Below, piece after piece: positions 43,731 through 53,385 of a stretch of DNA of 64,000 nt. The notes beneath the pieces are model-generated. The model made no database searches. It had not been told where the DNA came from and saw only the letters and a list, made by a program, of their open reading frames with translations. Position 1 is the stretch's first letter, and each line of letters starts with the position of its first letter. The DNA comes from Diplonema papillatum (lineage: Eukaryota > Euglenozoa > Diplonemea > Diplonemida > Diplonemidae). The stretch covers positions 124,001 through 188,000 of the forward strand of contig JAPJBO010000406.1 in the NCBI GenBank assembly GCA_030068145.1, given 5' to 3'. The position numbers and the translations under genes were made by a program.

Positions 43731-44548
43731 CAGTACCTGTCGGGATGAGAACAGCAATCGGAAAGGCAAAACAACTGTTCCCCTCGGCTCAACTGCGGTT
43801 GATCGAGGGTGACATCAATTGCACTTATCGGTGGATGTCTTGGCTCTGGGAACGATGAAGACCGCGGCCAGACGCGATTGTCAATGGGAATTGCAGAAGC
43901 ATGAGACTCATCAGGTCGTCGAACGCATTCGCGGGCTGGGTTCGCCCATGCCCATCAGCAGTTGACGCAAACAGGCCCGATGGAAGCACGAAGTCAGGCA
44001 GGAAAGACGAGCTGCCGAATGAGCGCAACCCGAGCACGAAGATAAGACCGGGACGTTGGGACTGTGCGAAGTCAAAAAAGCAGTATAAAAGCGATGCAAC
44101 AACACCGACACACCGACATGGAAGCTCAACCCGAAACCTCTGGGAATGTCTCGTCCTTCCAAGACGAAAAAGACACGTTCATGGGTTGTGTACAGTCGAC
44201 ACGATGTGACAGCCTGCCAAGACATCGTGTTGCTGCATTGTAATGGGGCGGGACGGAAAGGAAAATGGCTAGTTGGGTTCTAGAGAGATGGAAAAGCAGA
44301 TTAAGAGACTACTTGCCACGACTAAGGAAGGCCGGAAAGTGCTGCAGAATCGGAAACATTCACCCCATGATCTTCGCACTCCGCAAGTACATCGAAGCGC
44401 AGAACGGAGCAATATGCGACCCACGAGTGCGTGCTATTGACTTTGCTGTCCCCTGTACCGTACCCTCCGACCGGGGGAAGTACCAGAGGTCCCTGCTGGT
44501 ACCCAGGCGAGTATGGCAAGATTTGCCTCATAACTGATGCAGGAGAGG
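43731..44548. other. No gene recognised
   Basis: Open frames at 43901-44209 and 44265-44537 (plus) show no known domain. CTGTACCGTACCCTCCGACC at 44453 resembles the repeat G stem. Confidence 0.4.
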
Positions 44549-44619
44549 CAGTCGTTGCTTAGTCACGGAAAGGCATCGCCAGAAAGGTTCTGGCGATGCC
44601 TTCCCGTAAGCAACGACTG
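44549..44619. repeat. Long two-part hairpin
   Basis: CAGTCGTTGCTTA (44549-44561) pairs with TAAGCAACGACTG (44607-44619), and AAGGCATCGCCAG (44570-44582) pairs with CTGGCGATGCCTT (44590-44602), leaving a 7-base loop AAAGGTT and a small internal bulge. Confidence 0.9.
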
Positions 44620-46340
44620 GGCCATTGCTTCACGTCCCTGACATCCCTCACACCGCTGTTCAGGGGAGCTTTTAGCTCGATGGGTTGGCAAAGTGACGGT
44701 AGAGAACGATTAGACCTGATGAGGTTTCAAAGTAAGCGCCATCTGCACGACCACGAAATGGCTGCAAGAGAACACGTCAAACCAAAGCGCCAATAGGCTA
44801 TAGCAGTTTGGTCTTGCAGGGGGGCATCCCTAGACCTCCCAGAAGTATCGAAGCTCATCCGAGTGGCCGATGGCCAATACCACCCGACGACTGTCATCCC
44901 GGAAATCCCGAAAAACAAGGTAAAAACTAGTTTTGGCTGAGAAGGTGGCCAGATAACCATGGAGGATTGTGATGCGATGCTGTACGAGGCTTGCGCCAAT
45001 GACAGCGTAGTGACCAACTCATCTTCATCGCGCAAGGCAACGCATTCCGAAGGGTGGCCAGCCATCGGTGAGTGTTTTCAGAGAAAGAAGAACGTCCTGG
45101 ACGTTACTGATGCATCGTCATTGAAAACAGATGCACAATAATTCCGGAGGGCGAAGGGACCAAAGTTGTGCGGGAACCCAAGCGATCCTGCGTGGCCAAC
45201 AGATTTTGTGGAGGCAAGCAGCGGCGTCACTCTCGAAAGACAATTCGAGCATAGACACCGAAGCCTGAAACCATTCTGCGGAAAGCCTCCTGGTGGAAGT
45301 ACCTCCTCTCTTCCGGTTGGTACGAAGAGCCAGCTATCCAGCTTCACGCAGAAGAACGCTCGAACTCGCCATCTACGACCATATGCGCAGAAGTGCATCC
45401 GAAAGCCTCACGGTACGCCTAAGTTACACCAACAAAAGTCTACCCCTGGTGACAGAGCTTTGTGGCATTACTTGAAGCCTCGTAAATTGATGAAGATCGG
45501 GATAATCCCTGGTTACCGGTACTAAAAAAACGAACAGGCGCGTTGTACGTTTCGTACGTGCTGCGAGGAAAGTTTGCCAGCTGAGTAAAGATGATGGTCA
45601 GGCTAACCCAACACGCTGCCAGCGTCTCTTTCGAGTTTACAATTAACTGCTATTATGAAAAAAGAAGCATGGGCGCAGGGTTTGTTTGTGCGTGTTGGGG
45701 GGGTATTGCCTGGGTGAAAACGCTCGTTTGGCTAATCCCTTACCACCACGCTAACGTCAATATGAACGCTGCCAGCCCCTAAGAAACGTAGTAGTCTGTC
45801 AAGGATCCGGCAGTCTTCAAAAGAACGGTATCTCTTGGGCCGTACGCCCACACCAAAGGCGCAGGAAACGAGCAACGTGCGCCACTACTGATACCGTAGA
45901 ATCTGCCTTCGGTGCTGCAAGCATTTTTGGAAACCGGAGCACGATCATGGCTCCTACGCAATGATCAGCTGCCGTCTTGGTTGATTTGCTGATTCGCACT
46001 TCGGAAAGTTCGAAGTCCGACGTTCTGGATTGATGGCACAGAACGAATGGTCTCGAGGCGAGACGAAAGCAGTGCGTAGTTGTGTTCTGTGTTCTGTTGT
46101 TGCTTGGATGTTGCGGGGCGTCGGTTAACTCCTGGTCGTGCGATTTGATCTATTCGATCGCGCTGCTTCCCTGGCCAAGCTGACCCTTGACCAATCGATG
46201 CAGATAACGGGAGGGGGAGCTTCGCTGCCGACGTGCCAGTGCTTGCAGGTGCACGTCGTCCAACTGTAGCTGAATGTGACTGATCGTCTTTGACGTGTAT
46301 AGTTTGGGTTAGATTCAAAGAATCTGTGGCGATAATCTGC
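44620..46340. other. No gene supported
   Basis: Several open frames of 60-128 codons overlap on both strands without recognised motifs. Nothing here repeats the known genes. Confidence 0.4.
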
Positions 46341-46345
46341 GTCAC

Positions 46346-46730
46346 CGGCATCGCGGTTCTCTCCGCACGTGACGTATCATGTTTTCGCCTCTTCCGCGCT
46401 CAGGCGCGCGTTGCTTTGCTCGTTCGATTGGCTGCTTCGGCGGAGGCGCTGCTGCTGCGGGGCTTATCAGCTCCGCTTTCCGCTTCTCCGCCGTGGATCC
46501 GACCCCTCTGGCCACCGCCGCACTATGGTGCCCTTTCCGACAGCTCTGTCCGGGCCTCCGGCTCCGCAAGTCCGCGTGCTCTCTCCTGCAGTGCTGGCAC
46601 GTTGGCATCCCGTGGTCGAGACATCGGTGGTGGTGGTTGTTGCAGCACAGTCTCGCACGTGGCGCATCGCGTCATTCTATGCTCCGCGCACATTTTCACC
46701 CGCGAGGCCCGTCGCCTTCCTTGTGGTGGG
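46346..46730 (-). pseudogene. Zinc-finger-like ORF remnant of the multicopy family
   Basis: On the minus strand one frame reads MCAEHRMTRCATCETVL; after one frameshift near 46610 another reads PTCQHCRREHADLRSRRPG, then a basic region (EKRKAELISPAAAAPPPKQP) and RAPERGRGENMIRHVRR to a stop. CxxH...CxxC and CxxCxxxH spacing suggests a zinc-binding head. The tail resembles that at 41757 (RAPERDDQ). The combined reading would be a small Cys-rich, basic nuclear-type protein. Its function and its coding status are uncertain. Confidence 0.45.
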
Positions 46731-46782
46731 TCTCACAACATCACACCCCGGACTTCAACAGCCATATACTAAGTCAATGCGG

Positions 46783-46990
46783 GAGTGAAAAAGTGCGGGA
46801 GTGGCCACTCCCGCATTGAGGGGGTCCCACTCCCGCATTGAGGGAGTGCCACTGCATTGAGAGAGTGCCAGTCCCGCATTGAGGGGGTCCCACTCCCTCA
46901 TTGAGAGTGCCACTCCCGCATTGAGGGAGTCCCACTCCCTCATTGAGGGAGTGAGGCCGACCGCACAAACGACCGCAAAACCACTCCCGC
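46783..46990. repeat. ~21-bp tandem array with internal dyad
   Basis: Units such as CACTCCCGCATTGAGGGAGT repeat about nine times with small length changes. Each unit pairs CACTCCC with GGGAGTG, so the array can form many short stems. Confidence 0.88.
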
Positions 46991-47170
46991 AATCCGGAAT
47001 GGGAGTCCATGGTGCGCGCAACCGTCTTGGCCCGGCGCTTACCACCGTGCTTCGCTTTCTGGTGCTGGGGACGCACCTCTCGTGTTTCGTCTCGTGTCTC
47101 AGGATCCCCTCTGGCACGTACCACGGGTCCCCCGCAACAGCTTTATTGCTGCTTCCGTCTCCCCGCCGCG

Positions 47171-47358
47171 TCGTGGCCCGATAAATCCGATGTGCCCTGA
47201 GTAACTCACGCATTCCTCTAGACAGGGTTCTGGCTTAGAGGCGTTCAGCCATAATCCATCCAGTGGTAGCATCACGGCTCTGTCCGATAGAACAACCGTA
47301 GATACCAGGGACTAGAAACGGGAGTTCCTCTCGTACTACCCCGTATTGCTGTCGGAAT
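47171..47358 (-). pseudogene. 28S rRNA 3'-end fragment, copy C
   Basis: On the minus strand it starts ATTCCGACAGCAATACGGGG just before the sarcin-ricin loop and ends at TTATCGGGCCACGA, the same last base as copies A and B. About 188 nt. Confidence 0.92.
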
Positions 47359-48342
47359 ACCGGATATCGGGGAGGTCGTCCATCTCGTTGCTCGTCGAGC
47401 CCGCTCTGTCCTGTACGTGGGAAAGGGGTCCATCCCCCACGCCTCGCCGGTGAACGCGTGCCTCCTCAACTGCGTCTCCAGGACTTCCATCGTCTCTCGT
47501 ACCCAGTGAGGCATGGTGGTGCACCCCCTGTTCTCAACGAACCAATTTTCCACAGCCTCTTCCCTCGCAGGAGCGGTCCTATTTATGTTCGAGCGCCTCC
47601 CCCATCACCTTCAGCATTCGCGCTAGCGTCCTTGCACGGATACACAGCGGCGTCCCGTCAGCCGTCGCCACGGCACTGGTGTATAGAACGCATAACGCGC
47701 CTCGGCTGGTGAAGCGCTTTGCTTGCCTGCTCTCAAGGATCGAAGATGGACGATGCCCATTTCCGGGACGCTGCGACCTGCAAGACTGTCAGTACTGATA
47801 ACAGGGAGAAAGCGGGGAACCACCAAATTCGGAAAAAAAGAACGATGTGGATATAAGAAAAAGAAAATAAATGAGGGAACGTTTCCGGAGTTGGGGCTTG
47901 CACTGATAAACGAAGCAACGGAGATCAGCATCAACTGACCAAAGGTGATGAAAATGATAAGGCAAAAGTTTCTTCGCGTGTACAGGGTATAAACCTTTTT
48001 CGTTTGCCTCATTTTATGTTTCATGTGCAACCGTAACCAGGTTGGTATGCGAATCCTCGGAGAGCGAGTTGCTGTCTCATGAAGTCGGCTAGAGGACTAG
48101 AGTGGCAGTCGTAGGTGCGAAAACCCGAATATTGGCTGTTGCGCTTTCGACTTGAGCTGCTCACACTTCTCCTTCCTGACGCACTCGAGCATGACCAGCA
48201 GGTTCTGCATTTGGAGCTAAAAAGCCAGCGAGTGTGTCCTGTGATCGATCGAATCTCGCCCGCTTCTTCGGTGGCATAGTGCCCAAAATTATCACTTTTC
48301 TGTTTCCCACCCGCCCAAGTTTTTTTTTTTCGGGTAAACAGT
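47359..48342. other. No gene supported
   Basis: A minus-strand frame near 48100-48220 reads MQNLLVMLECVRKEKCEQL, a helix-like string weakly similar to one at 55780, but without a domain. The rest is unassigned. Confidence 0.4.
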
Positions 48343-48388
48343 AAAAGAGGGTGAGGAATTCCTCATGAGGAATTCCTCACCCTCTTTT
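48343..48388. repeat. Perfect 46-bp palindrome
   Basis: AAAAGAGGGTGAGGAATTCC is followed by TCATGA and then GGAATTCCTCACCCTCTTTT with no mismatch and no spacer. It has two EcoRI-type GAATTC sites and is flanked by T-runs. Confidence 0.95.
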
Positions 48389-48615
48389 TTCCAGCCTCTT
48401 TTTTTTTAGCGTAATGAGATTTGTCCAATGGCACAAAATTGCTTGTGAGACCAGTTCGGATGTGCAGCTGTTCCGGAAATGTTCCCGTCAGTACAAATGT
48501 ACTACTAGAAAGGGAATTCACGAACACGAAGAGAAAAAGAGAAGAAGAAATAGAAAAGCAAAAGCAAAAAAGAAAGAAGAAGGGAAAAGAAAAGCGAAAA
48601 AGAAGGTCATGCTGT
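48389..48615. other. Purine-rich stretch, no gene
   Basis: From 48520 to 48605 the plus strand is almost all A and G (AGAAAAAGAGAAGAAGAAAT and similar). Confidence 0.6.
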
Positions 48616-48619
48616 AGTC

Positions 48620-49160
48620 TTTGGGCGTCGCGTGTTGAGTGTGGGACTCACCAGCATGCCGGTGAATACTGACGCAACACTTGCGAAACGTTGTGCCCAA
48701 AAGGGCAGAAGGGTGGGCACGTTTTAAGAGACTTGTCTCCTCGAAACCATGAGCACGGCACATTCTCGCCCGCCGCAGGCACCCGCAGGTGGAGCCTTCC
48801 GGCCGGCGGAACGGTGCGAACGCAAAGGGGAAAACGGCTTATACAATCCGATCCGCCCTACTGCATCAAACGTTTTGCCGGCGCTTTTTACCAGAGTGAT
48901 ATTGAGAGAATATTTCGGTCGCGAAGCCCCCCCACCGCTCTTTCTTGAGCACAATTCTTTTTTTGGCGAAGCCGCGACAGCCCCCGCGCAGGGAAGCGGA
49001 GCGGCCTTGGACTCTGCAGCGGGAGAATGAAACTGGTGGCACTCCAGATTAAGGGTCAGGTTGGGCAATACACCTGGTGGTAGTTGAGCCAGTCGACCCC
49101 TATTTCTGGAACTGCATCGAATTGCCTGCTGCTGTCTATCACAGATCAACCTCGGCAACA
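48620..49160. repeat. Dispersed repeat D, copy 1
   Basis: It matches 55115-55400 and 55577-55640: GACGCAACAC-TGCGAAACGT, AGACTTGT-TCCTC, GAACGGTGCGAACGCAA, GGAGAATGAAACTGGTG and TTGGGCAATACACCTGG occur in the same order. In the second location repeat C is inserted in the middle. Confidence 0.85.
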
Positions 49161-49221
49161 CCACAGGAGACGACACGGTCATCGCTTAAGCGCCGCCGTA
49201 ACTAACTATCGACGCGCAACC

Positions 49222-49445
49222 GATGCACCTGGACGAGCAATCGAAGGAGAAGCGAGGCACCAAACGCGCGCCTGAGCGCGACGATCAAGACGAGCTTAAG
49301 AGGCGAAAGCATGACACATCACGTGCGAAGAGATAACCGCGACGCCGGCGATGCAGATTATCGCCACAGATTATTTGCATTCTAACCCAAACTAACCAAA
49401 CTATCACAGTCTATCATAGGCAAGCATAGTCTATCAGCAGTGTAT
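49222..49445 (+). pseudogene. C-terminal tail of the multicopy ORF plus repeat H
   Basis: From 49222 the plus strand reads MHLDEQSKEKRGTKRAPE, DDQDELKRRKHDTSRAKR and a stop at 49336, in frame without damage. It is followed by GATTATCGCCACAGATTATT and the CTATCA cluster of repeat H. The same unit in inverse orientation is at 41757 and 46290-46430. Confidence 0.6.
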
Positions 49446-49657
49446 CAGCATGGGGTGAACAGGCTCAGTATTGCAGAAGCAAGCCGATCCATCGACCCGC
49501 CCCCCATATAGATATCTGCAGAGTTCCGCGAGATTTCCTCCAGAGAAATAACGTCGGAGGTTCCGAAAACCATGGTCGCCACCGTTCCACAAAGCTTCTG
49601 CAGAGAATAGTCGAAGCGCAGCTCCTCGCATGACATATGTAGAAGCATCAGCTCCAC
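49445..49657 (-). CDS. Small unrecognised ORF
   Basis: A 70-codon frame (MELMLLHMSCEELRFDYS, then DVISLEEISRNSADI and MDRLASAILSLFTPC). The words GSMDRLASAILSL resemble EMDGLTSAILLL on the minus strand at 55850, which suggests that both are pieces of one multicopy protein. No domain is known. It might equally be a remnant. Confidence 0.3.
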   Translation of the reverse strand: MELMLLHMSCEELRFDYSLQKLCGTVATMVFGTSDVISLEEISRNSADIYMGGGSMDRLASAILSLFTPC

Positions 49658-49978
49658 TGTTTCTCACGAAAGGGGAACAACAAGAGCTCGTCACTCGCGC
49701 AACCGCAGCTGATTCCAAAGTAATGGTGGCGAAGATGGGAAGAGAGAGTTGTTTTCGCTGAACGCAGTGTGCGTGTTAGTCGTGAAGCTGTATTCAGGAC
49801 GCGAGTGAAAACACCACGGTTTGCGGCGGCGAGCTTCTCATTTCCTCTTTGGTGAAAATCTTAGTTCAGTGTTTGGGGTGGGTCGGTCCTGCATAGGGCA
49901 CCGCAATCGTGAGCAGCGCAACTCAAGAGACCCAGTCAAATATTCTCTGCAGGATTTGCATACGGTTCCGGTTTTGTT
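49658..49978. other. No gene recognised
   Basis: Unique-looking sequence with only short open frames. Confidence 0.4.
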
Positions 49979-50270
49979 GAACGCTTACGCCCGCCACTGA
50001 ACCCAGATTCACCTGTGTTTCGTGTGGGCTACAGCACATTTACCTCCTTTGATCTTTTGCAGCTGGCAGCCTCCTCAAGTATTTCTAGCGTTATTTGTGG
50101 ATTAGAAGGTCGGTATTTTAAAGTCTCCGGTTGACCGTAGAGGCTTGGGTATGGCGGGGGGTTGAGAAAAGTAAAAGAGTGCGACTCGTTTCGGGTGTTG
50201 TGTCACTCCGTTGTGAAACCTTGTGAAGTCCCCTAATTTCCTACAAAGCGGGTGTGTATACAAAGAAAAC
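49979..50270 (+). repeat. Dispersed repeat C interrupted by another repeat
   Basis: The first part (49979-50094) ends at TCCTCAAGTATT; the last part (TTTCCTACAAAGCGGGTGTG) resumes at 50237. The 142 bp between carry AAAGTCTCCGGTTGACCG, which belongs to repeat E, and CGGGTGTTGTGTCACTCCGT, also seen at 28890. Repeat E-like DNA therefore inserted into an older repeat C copy. Confidence 0.75.
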
Positions 50271-50722
50271 ACAGAAAACGGTAAGGGGCTTGCGTAGTAA
50301 TTGGAAATTACGATGGGGCGAAAACGAACGTGTGGACTTCTTTCTTTGATCGCGACAAAGACCGGCCCAGGGCAGTCTTTTTGTGCTACCGTCGATCCCG
50401 AAGGACGATCAGGTTGGTGCCTTGCGACCTTTTTTTTTTTTTCCCGACGACAACTAGTGTCAGACTAGCCTACCCGAAGGACGTTGATTTCTTTAGGCAA
50501 CTTTCTCTTTTGTTTACCCAAATACTAGCTATTTTTGACGACTTGCGGAGACTAGTTCAGTGTTGCCTCTCCCCCGTCCCATGTATGTTTGATGCTGGCA
50601 TCAACGTCTTGTTGGGGGGGAAGATTATGGTTTGATAATGTTTAGACAGAACACTGCTTCCATGCAGGCTTGCGTCAAGTCTTGTTGGGGAAAGTATGGA
50701 GCGGCATCAATCAAGGCAGGGA
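50271..50722. other. Downstream flank of the hexosaminidase, no gene
   Basis: Pyrimidine runs at 50430-50445; nothing recognised. It likely includes the 3' UTR of the minus-strand gene that ends at 50723. Confidence 0.5.
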
Positions 50723-52012
50723 TCACTGGTCGAAGCACGAACCCGGACCTACGGGCGCTTCGCGGCCGATGGTGTTGGTGGTGGGGGCGGCGGCGACGCC
50801 CCGCCTGTTGAGGAGGCAGCGGAAGTACCGCATGCGCGGCGTCGCGTCCGGGACGCTGGTGACCGCGCGTGGCGACCACAGCCGCTCGGCGATAGCCGCG
50901 AGGCGCGGCCAGATGGTCTGCTCGATGTCGCTGGTGTCGACCGTCTCGCCCCACATTTCACCCCCGCCGCCCAGCACCAGGGTGTCGCAGAGGTTGTCGT
51001 CGATGCCGGTGCACGGCTCCTGCGCGTACATGGTCTCCCACGTCACGTCCAGGTGGTCCAAGTACCACGCGTTGGAGTTCGAGTAAATCACACGGTACCC
51101 CGCTGCGGTGGCCTGCTTCGCGACAGTTGACCCAGACAGCCACGTTTGGATGATCGTCGACTTGTTCAACGACGTGCCGAACGTGTTCCAGATCTCCTCC
51201 CAGCCGGTGACAGACCTGCCGAGCCCGTGCACAAGGTCCGAGACGCGGTTCACAAAGTACCCGTACGCCTGGGTAGCCGTCAGGTTCTGCTGCGTGAGCC
51301 ACGCCTTGACCTCCGGCGTCGTGTCCCAGCAGCTGGTGTCGACCTCGTCCGACCCGATGTGGAAGTGCGTGTCGATGGTGACCTCCTTCAGGTCCGAGAA
51401 AACGCCCTTGATGACGTCGAACGTCTTGTTCGTGGACGGGTTCAGCGGCATGTTGCACGTAGCCGACGGGCAGATCTCGGGGTACCCACCGCACCAGCTG
51501 GCAGCATGTCCCGGGGTGTCGACTTCGACGACCACGCGGATGCCCCTCTGTCGGGCGAATTCGACGATGTCTTTGACGTCATTCTGCGAGAACCTCTCGT
51601 ACCCCGAGTACGCGCCCATCCGGGAGAGGAGCGGGAAGCTCGGGCTGTCGTACGGGAACGACTGCTCGTCGACCAAGTGCCAGTGGAGGGTGTTGATCTT
51701 CGCGTAGGTGAAGGAGGCGATCACCTTCTTGAGGCTGGCCAGCGGCTCGAAGTGGCGGGAGCTGTCGACGAGCACTTCCCTGTGGGGGAACCGTGGCGCG
51801 TCCGTGATGCTGACGGGGGCCTGGTGGATGAGGTACGTCGTTGTGTTGAAGTCGAAGACGATCAGCTGCGACAAGGTCTCCATCGCGTGGTATGCTCCGA
51901 ACTGCGTCACGGCGCTGATCGCGATCGCCGACGTCGTCACGGACAGGTTGTACGATTCGTCAACTCCGAGCTGCAGCTCGGTGCTCGGCGCGCTGACTGT
52001 GACGGTCACCTC
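50723..52012 (-). CDS. GH20 beta-N-acetylhexosaminidase, exon 2
   Basis: Exon 2 starts after the acceptor TTCGCAG with EVTVTVSAPSTELQLGVDES and gives 429 residues. The catalytic TIM barrel shows REVLVDSSRHF, INTLHWHLVDEQSFP, VVVEVDTPGHA, HFHIGSDEVDTSCW with the Asp-Glu pair at residues 301-302 of the joined protein, VTGWEEIW and IIQTWLSG. It ends GPGSCFDQ, a usual family C-terminus. The enzyme removes terminal GlcNAc or GalNAc from chitin fragments, glycoproteins or glycolipids by substrate-assisted catalysis. Family members usually have GGDE at the catalytic pair; here it is GSDE. The joined protein is 508 residues, a normal length. It is secreted or lysosomal, given the signal peptide in exon 1. 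Confidence 0.93.
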   Translation of the reverse strand, partial: EVTVTVSAPSTELQLGVDESYNLSVTTSAIAISAVTQFGAYHAMETLSQLIVFDFNTTTYLIHQAPVSITDAPRFPHREVLVDSSRHFEPLASLKKVIASFTYAKINTLHWHLVDEQSFPYDSPSFPLLSRMGAYSGYERFSQNDVKDIVEFARQRGIRVVVEVDTPGHAASWCGGYPEICPSATCNMPLNPSTNKTFDVIKGVFSDLKEVTIDTHFHIGSDEVDTSCWDTTPEVKAWLTQQNLTATQAYGYFVNRVSDLVHGLGRSVTGWEEIWNTFGTSLNKSTIIQTWLSGSTVAKQATAAGYRVIYSNSNAWYLDHLDVTWETMYAQEPCTGIDDNLCDTLVLGGGGEMWGETVDTSDIEQTIWPRLAAIAERLWSPRAVTSVPDATPRMRYFRCLLNRRGVAAAPTTNTIGREAPVGPGSCFDQ

Positions 52013-52141
52013 CTGCGAAAAAAGAAAGGGAAAGTTAGCCAGCGGCGGTATCTAAATCGCACATCATATACGACATCTGGGACAGGTGTCGCGCAATTCT
52101 GGGGGGGTTCCTCTCTTCATGGAGATGAGAGCACCACTTTT

Positions 52142-52222
52142 CAGAGCTAAAGTTCGCTTGAGAATCCGGGATGTTCGAGTCTCCGGGTGACCTTGGTCAA
52201 ATGGGTTCGTTGAAAGCTAATT
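52142..52222. repeat. Repeat E in hexosaminidase intron 1
   Basis: AAAGTTCGCTTGAGAATCCG, CGAGTCTCCGGGTGACC and AAGCTAAT occur here and, in the same order and orientation, at 52609-52690 upstream of exon 1. Confidence 0.85.
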
Positions 52223-52286
52223 AAGGGGGGGCATGGCTTGTATCGTGTTGCTTGCTTTTTGTGAACGCGTTTGTCAAGATACACAC

Positions 52287-52523
52287 CGAGATGCCGGCAG
52301 TGGACGACGTTGTGTGCGGGAAGTAGTGCTCGGTATAGCGGGCGAAGGCGTTGGTCAGGTCAGTTGACGGGGTCGTCGTGGTGAACTTGAATCCAGGCTG
52401 GCTCACCTGCACCGTGGACGTGCCGAAAGAATACGTCATCGGCACCGGCCAAATGTTCGGCGCGGCTGCGCTGCACACGGATAGCCCGCATGCTAGCAGT
52501 GCGAGGGCAGTGGGGCGCATCAT
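52287..52523 (-). CDS. GH20 beta-N-acetylhexosaminidase, exon 1
   Basis: Exon 1 encodes 79 residues: a signal peptide (MMRPTALALLACGLSVCSAA) and APNIWPVPMTYSFG, the start of the N-terminal beta-hexosaminidase domain, up to STAGIS. The donor is GTGTGT directly after TCG. Joined in phase 0 to exon 2 it reads TAGIS-EVTVTVSAP, as in intact homologues. The intron is 274 bp and contains one copy of repeat E. A second copy sits about 90 bp upstream of the start codon. Confidence 0.9.
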
Positions 52524-52608
52524 CCGCTTCTTTTCTTTTTTTGTTTCTCCTTTCTGTAGACTGTTTTCTTGTGTGTTGAGTAGCCGGTGGGGTCGGTCCC
52601 CTATTATT

Positions 52609-52690
52609 AGAGTTATAGTTCGCTTGAGAATCCGGGATTTTAGAGTCTCCGGGTGACCTTCGTCGAATGGGCTCTTGTAAAGCTAATACG
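52609..52690. repeat. Repeat E upstream of hexosaminidase exon 1
   Basis: Direct copy of 52142-52222, so exon 1 is bracketed by two direct repeats about 467 bp apart. Confidence 0.85.
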
Positions 52691-53385
52691 TACTGGGTGG
52701 GTTTGGGGGGGGGGTCGTTGTATAATGGTCTAGCTTGAAGGGAATTGGAGAGGTTGAAAAAGGTTTTTGGGGTCTTCGTCGGGTTGTGTTTTTTTATTTT
52801 TTTCGGATTTTTTTGTTATTATTTTTTTCGGGGGTTCGCGTAACCCTTCTTTTCCGGAAGATAACGTTATCTTTTCTTTTCTCTCTGGCGCTCTTTTTCT
52901 CTCTATCTCTCTCTTTGGCTAGCAAAACGACTGTTTCGACCGACACCACGATCACACCCGTATTGAATGTGACCAAGGGCTCCCCACGTTCTACATGTTG
53001 AGCAGGAGTTGCCATGTAGCCCGTACCGGTCTAAGCCTTCATTGTAACTTCCATAAGTATCCCCGTTGGGACGGGTCCGACGGTCCGTTAGTCATCAGCG
53101 ACATCGGGCGGGGGAAAAAAAAAAAAAAAAGAATTTAGAAGAAAGGGGAAAAAGTTGGGTGTGTGGGTGGATAAGCTCGTGGTAGGTTGTTCGGAAATAA
53201 GTACAACCTAAAACTACGCCTAGCACAGGGCCAGGCGGGATATGCGTGCCTTCATCCTCTCATGATAGTGCGCATTCACCCGTATAGAACACTTCGAGTT
53301 GTTTCCCGTTAGTCAGGGTGAACGGGTGCAGAGCGTAAAATAGACCAGCCAACAGTCAGGAATTCGATGAGGCCCAAACGACGGT
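52691..53385. other. No gene; pyrimidine-rich and poly-A runs
   Basis: T-rich runs lie at 52790-52830 and 52862-52915, a run of about 17 A at 53114-53130. No motif in any frame. Confidence 0.5.
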
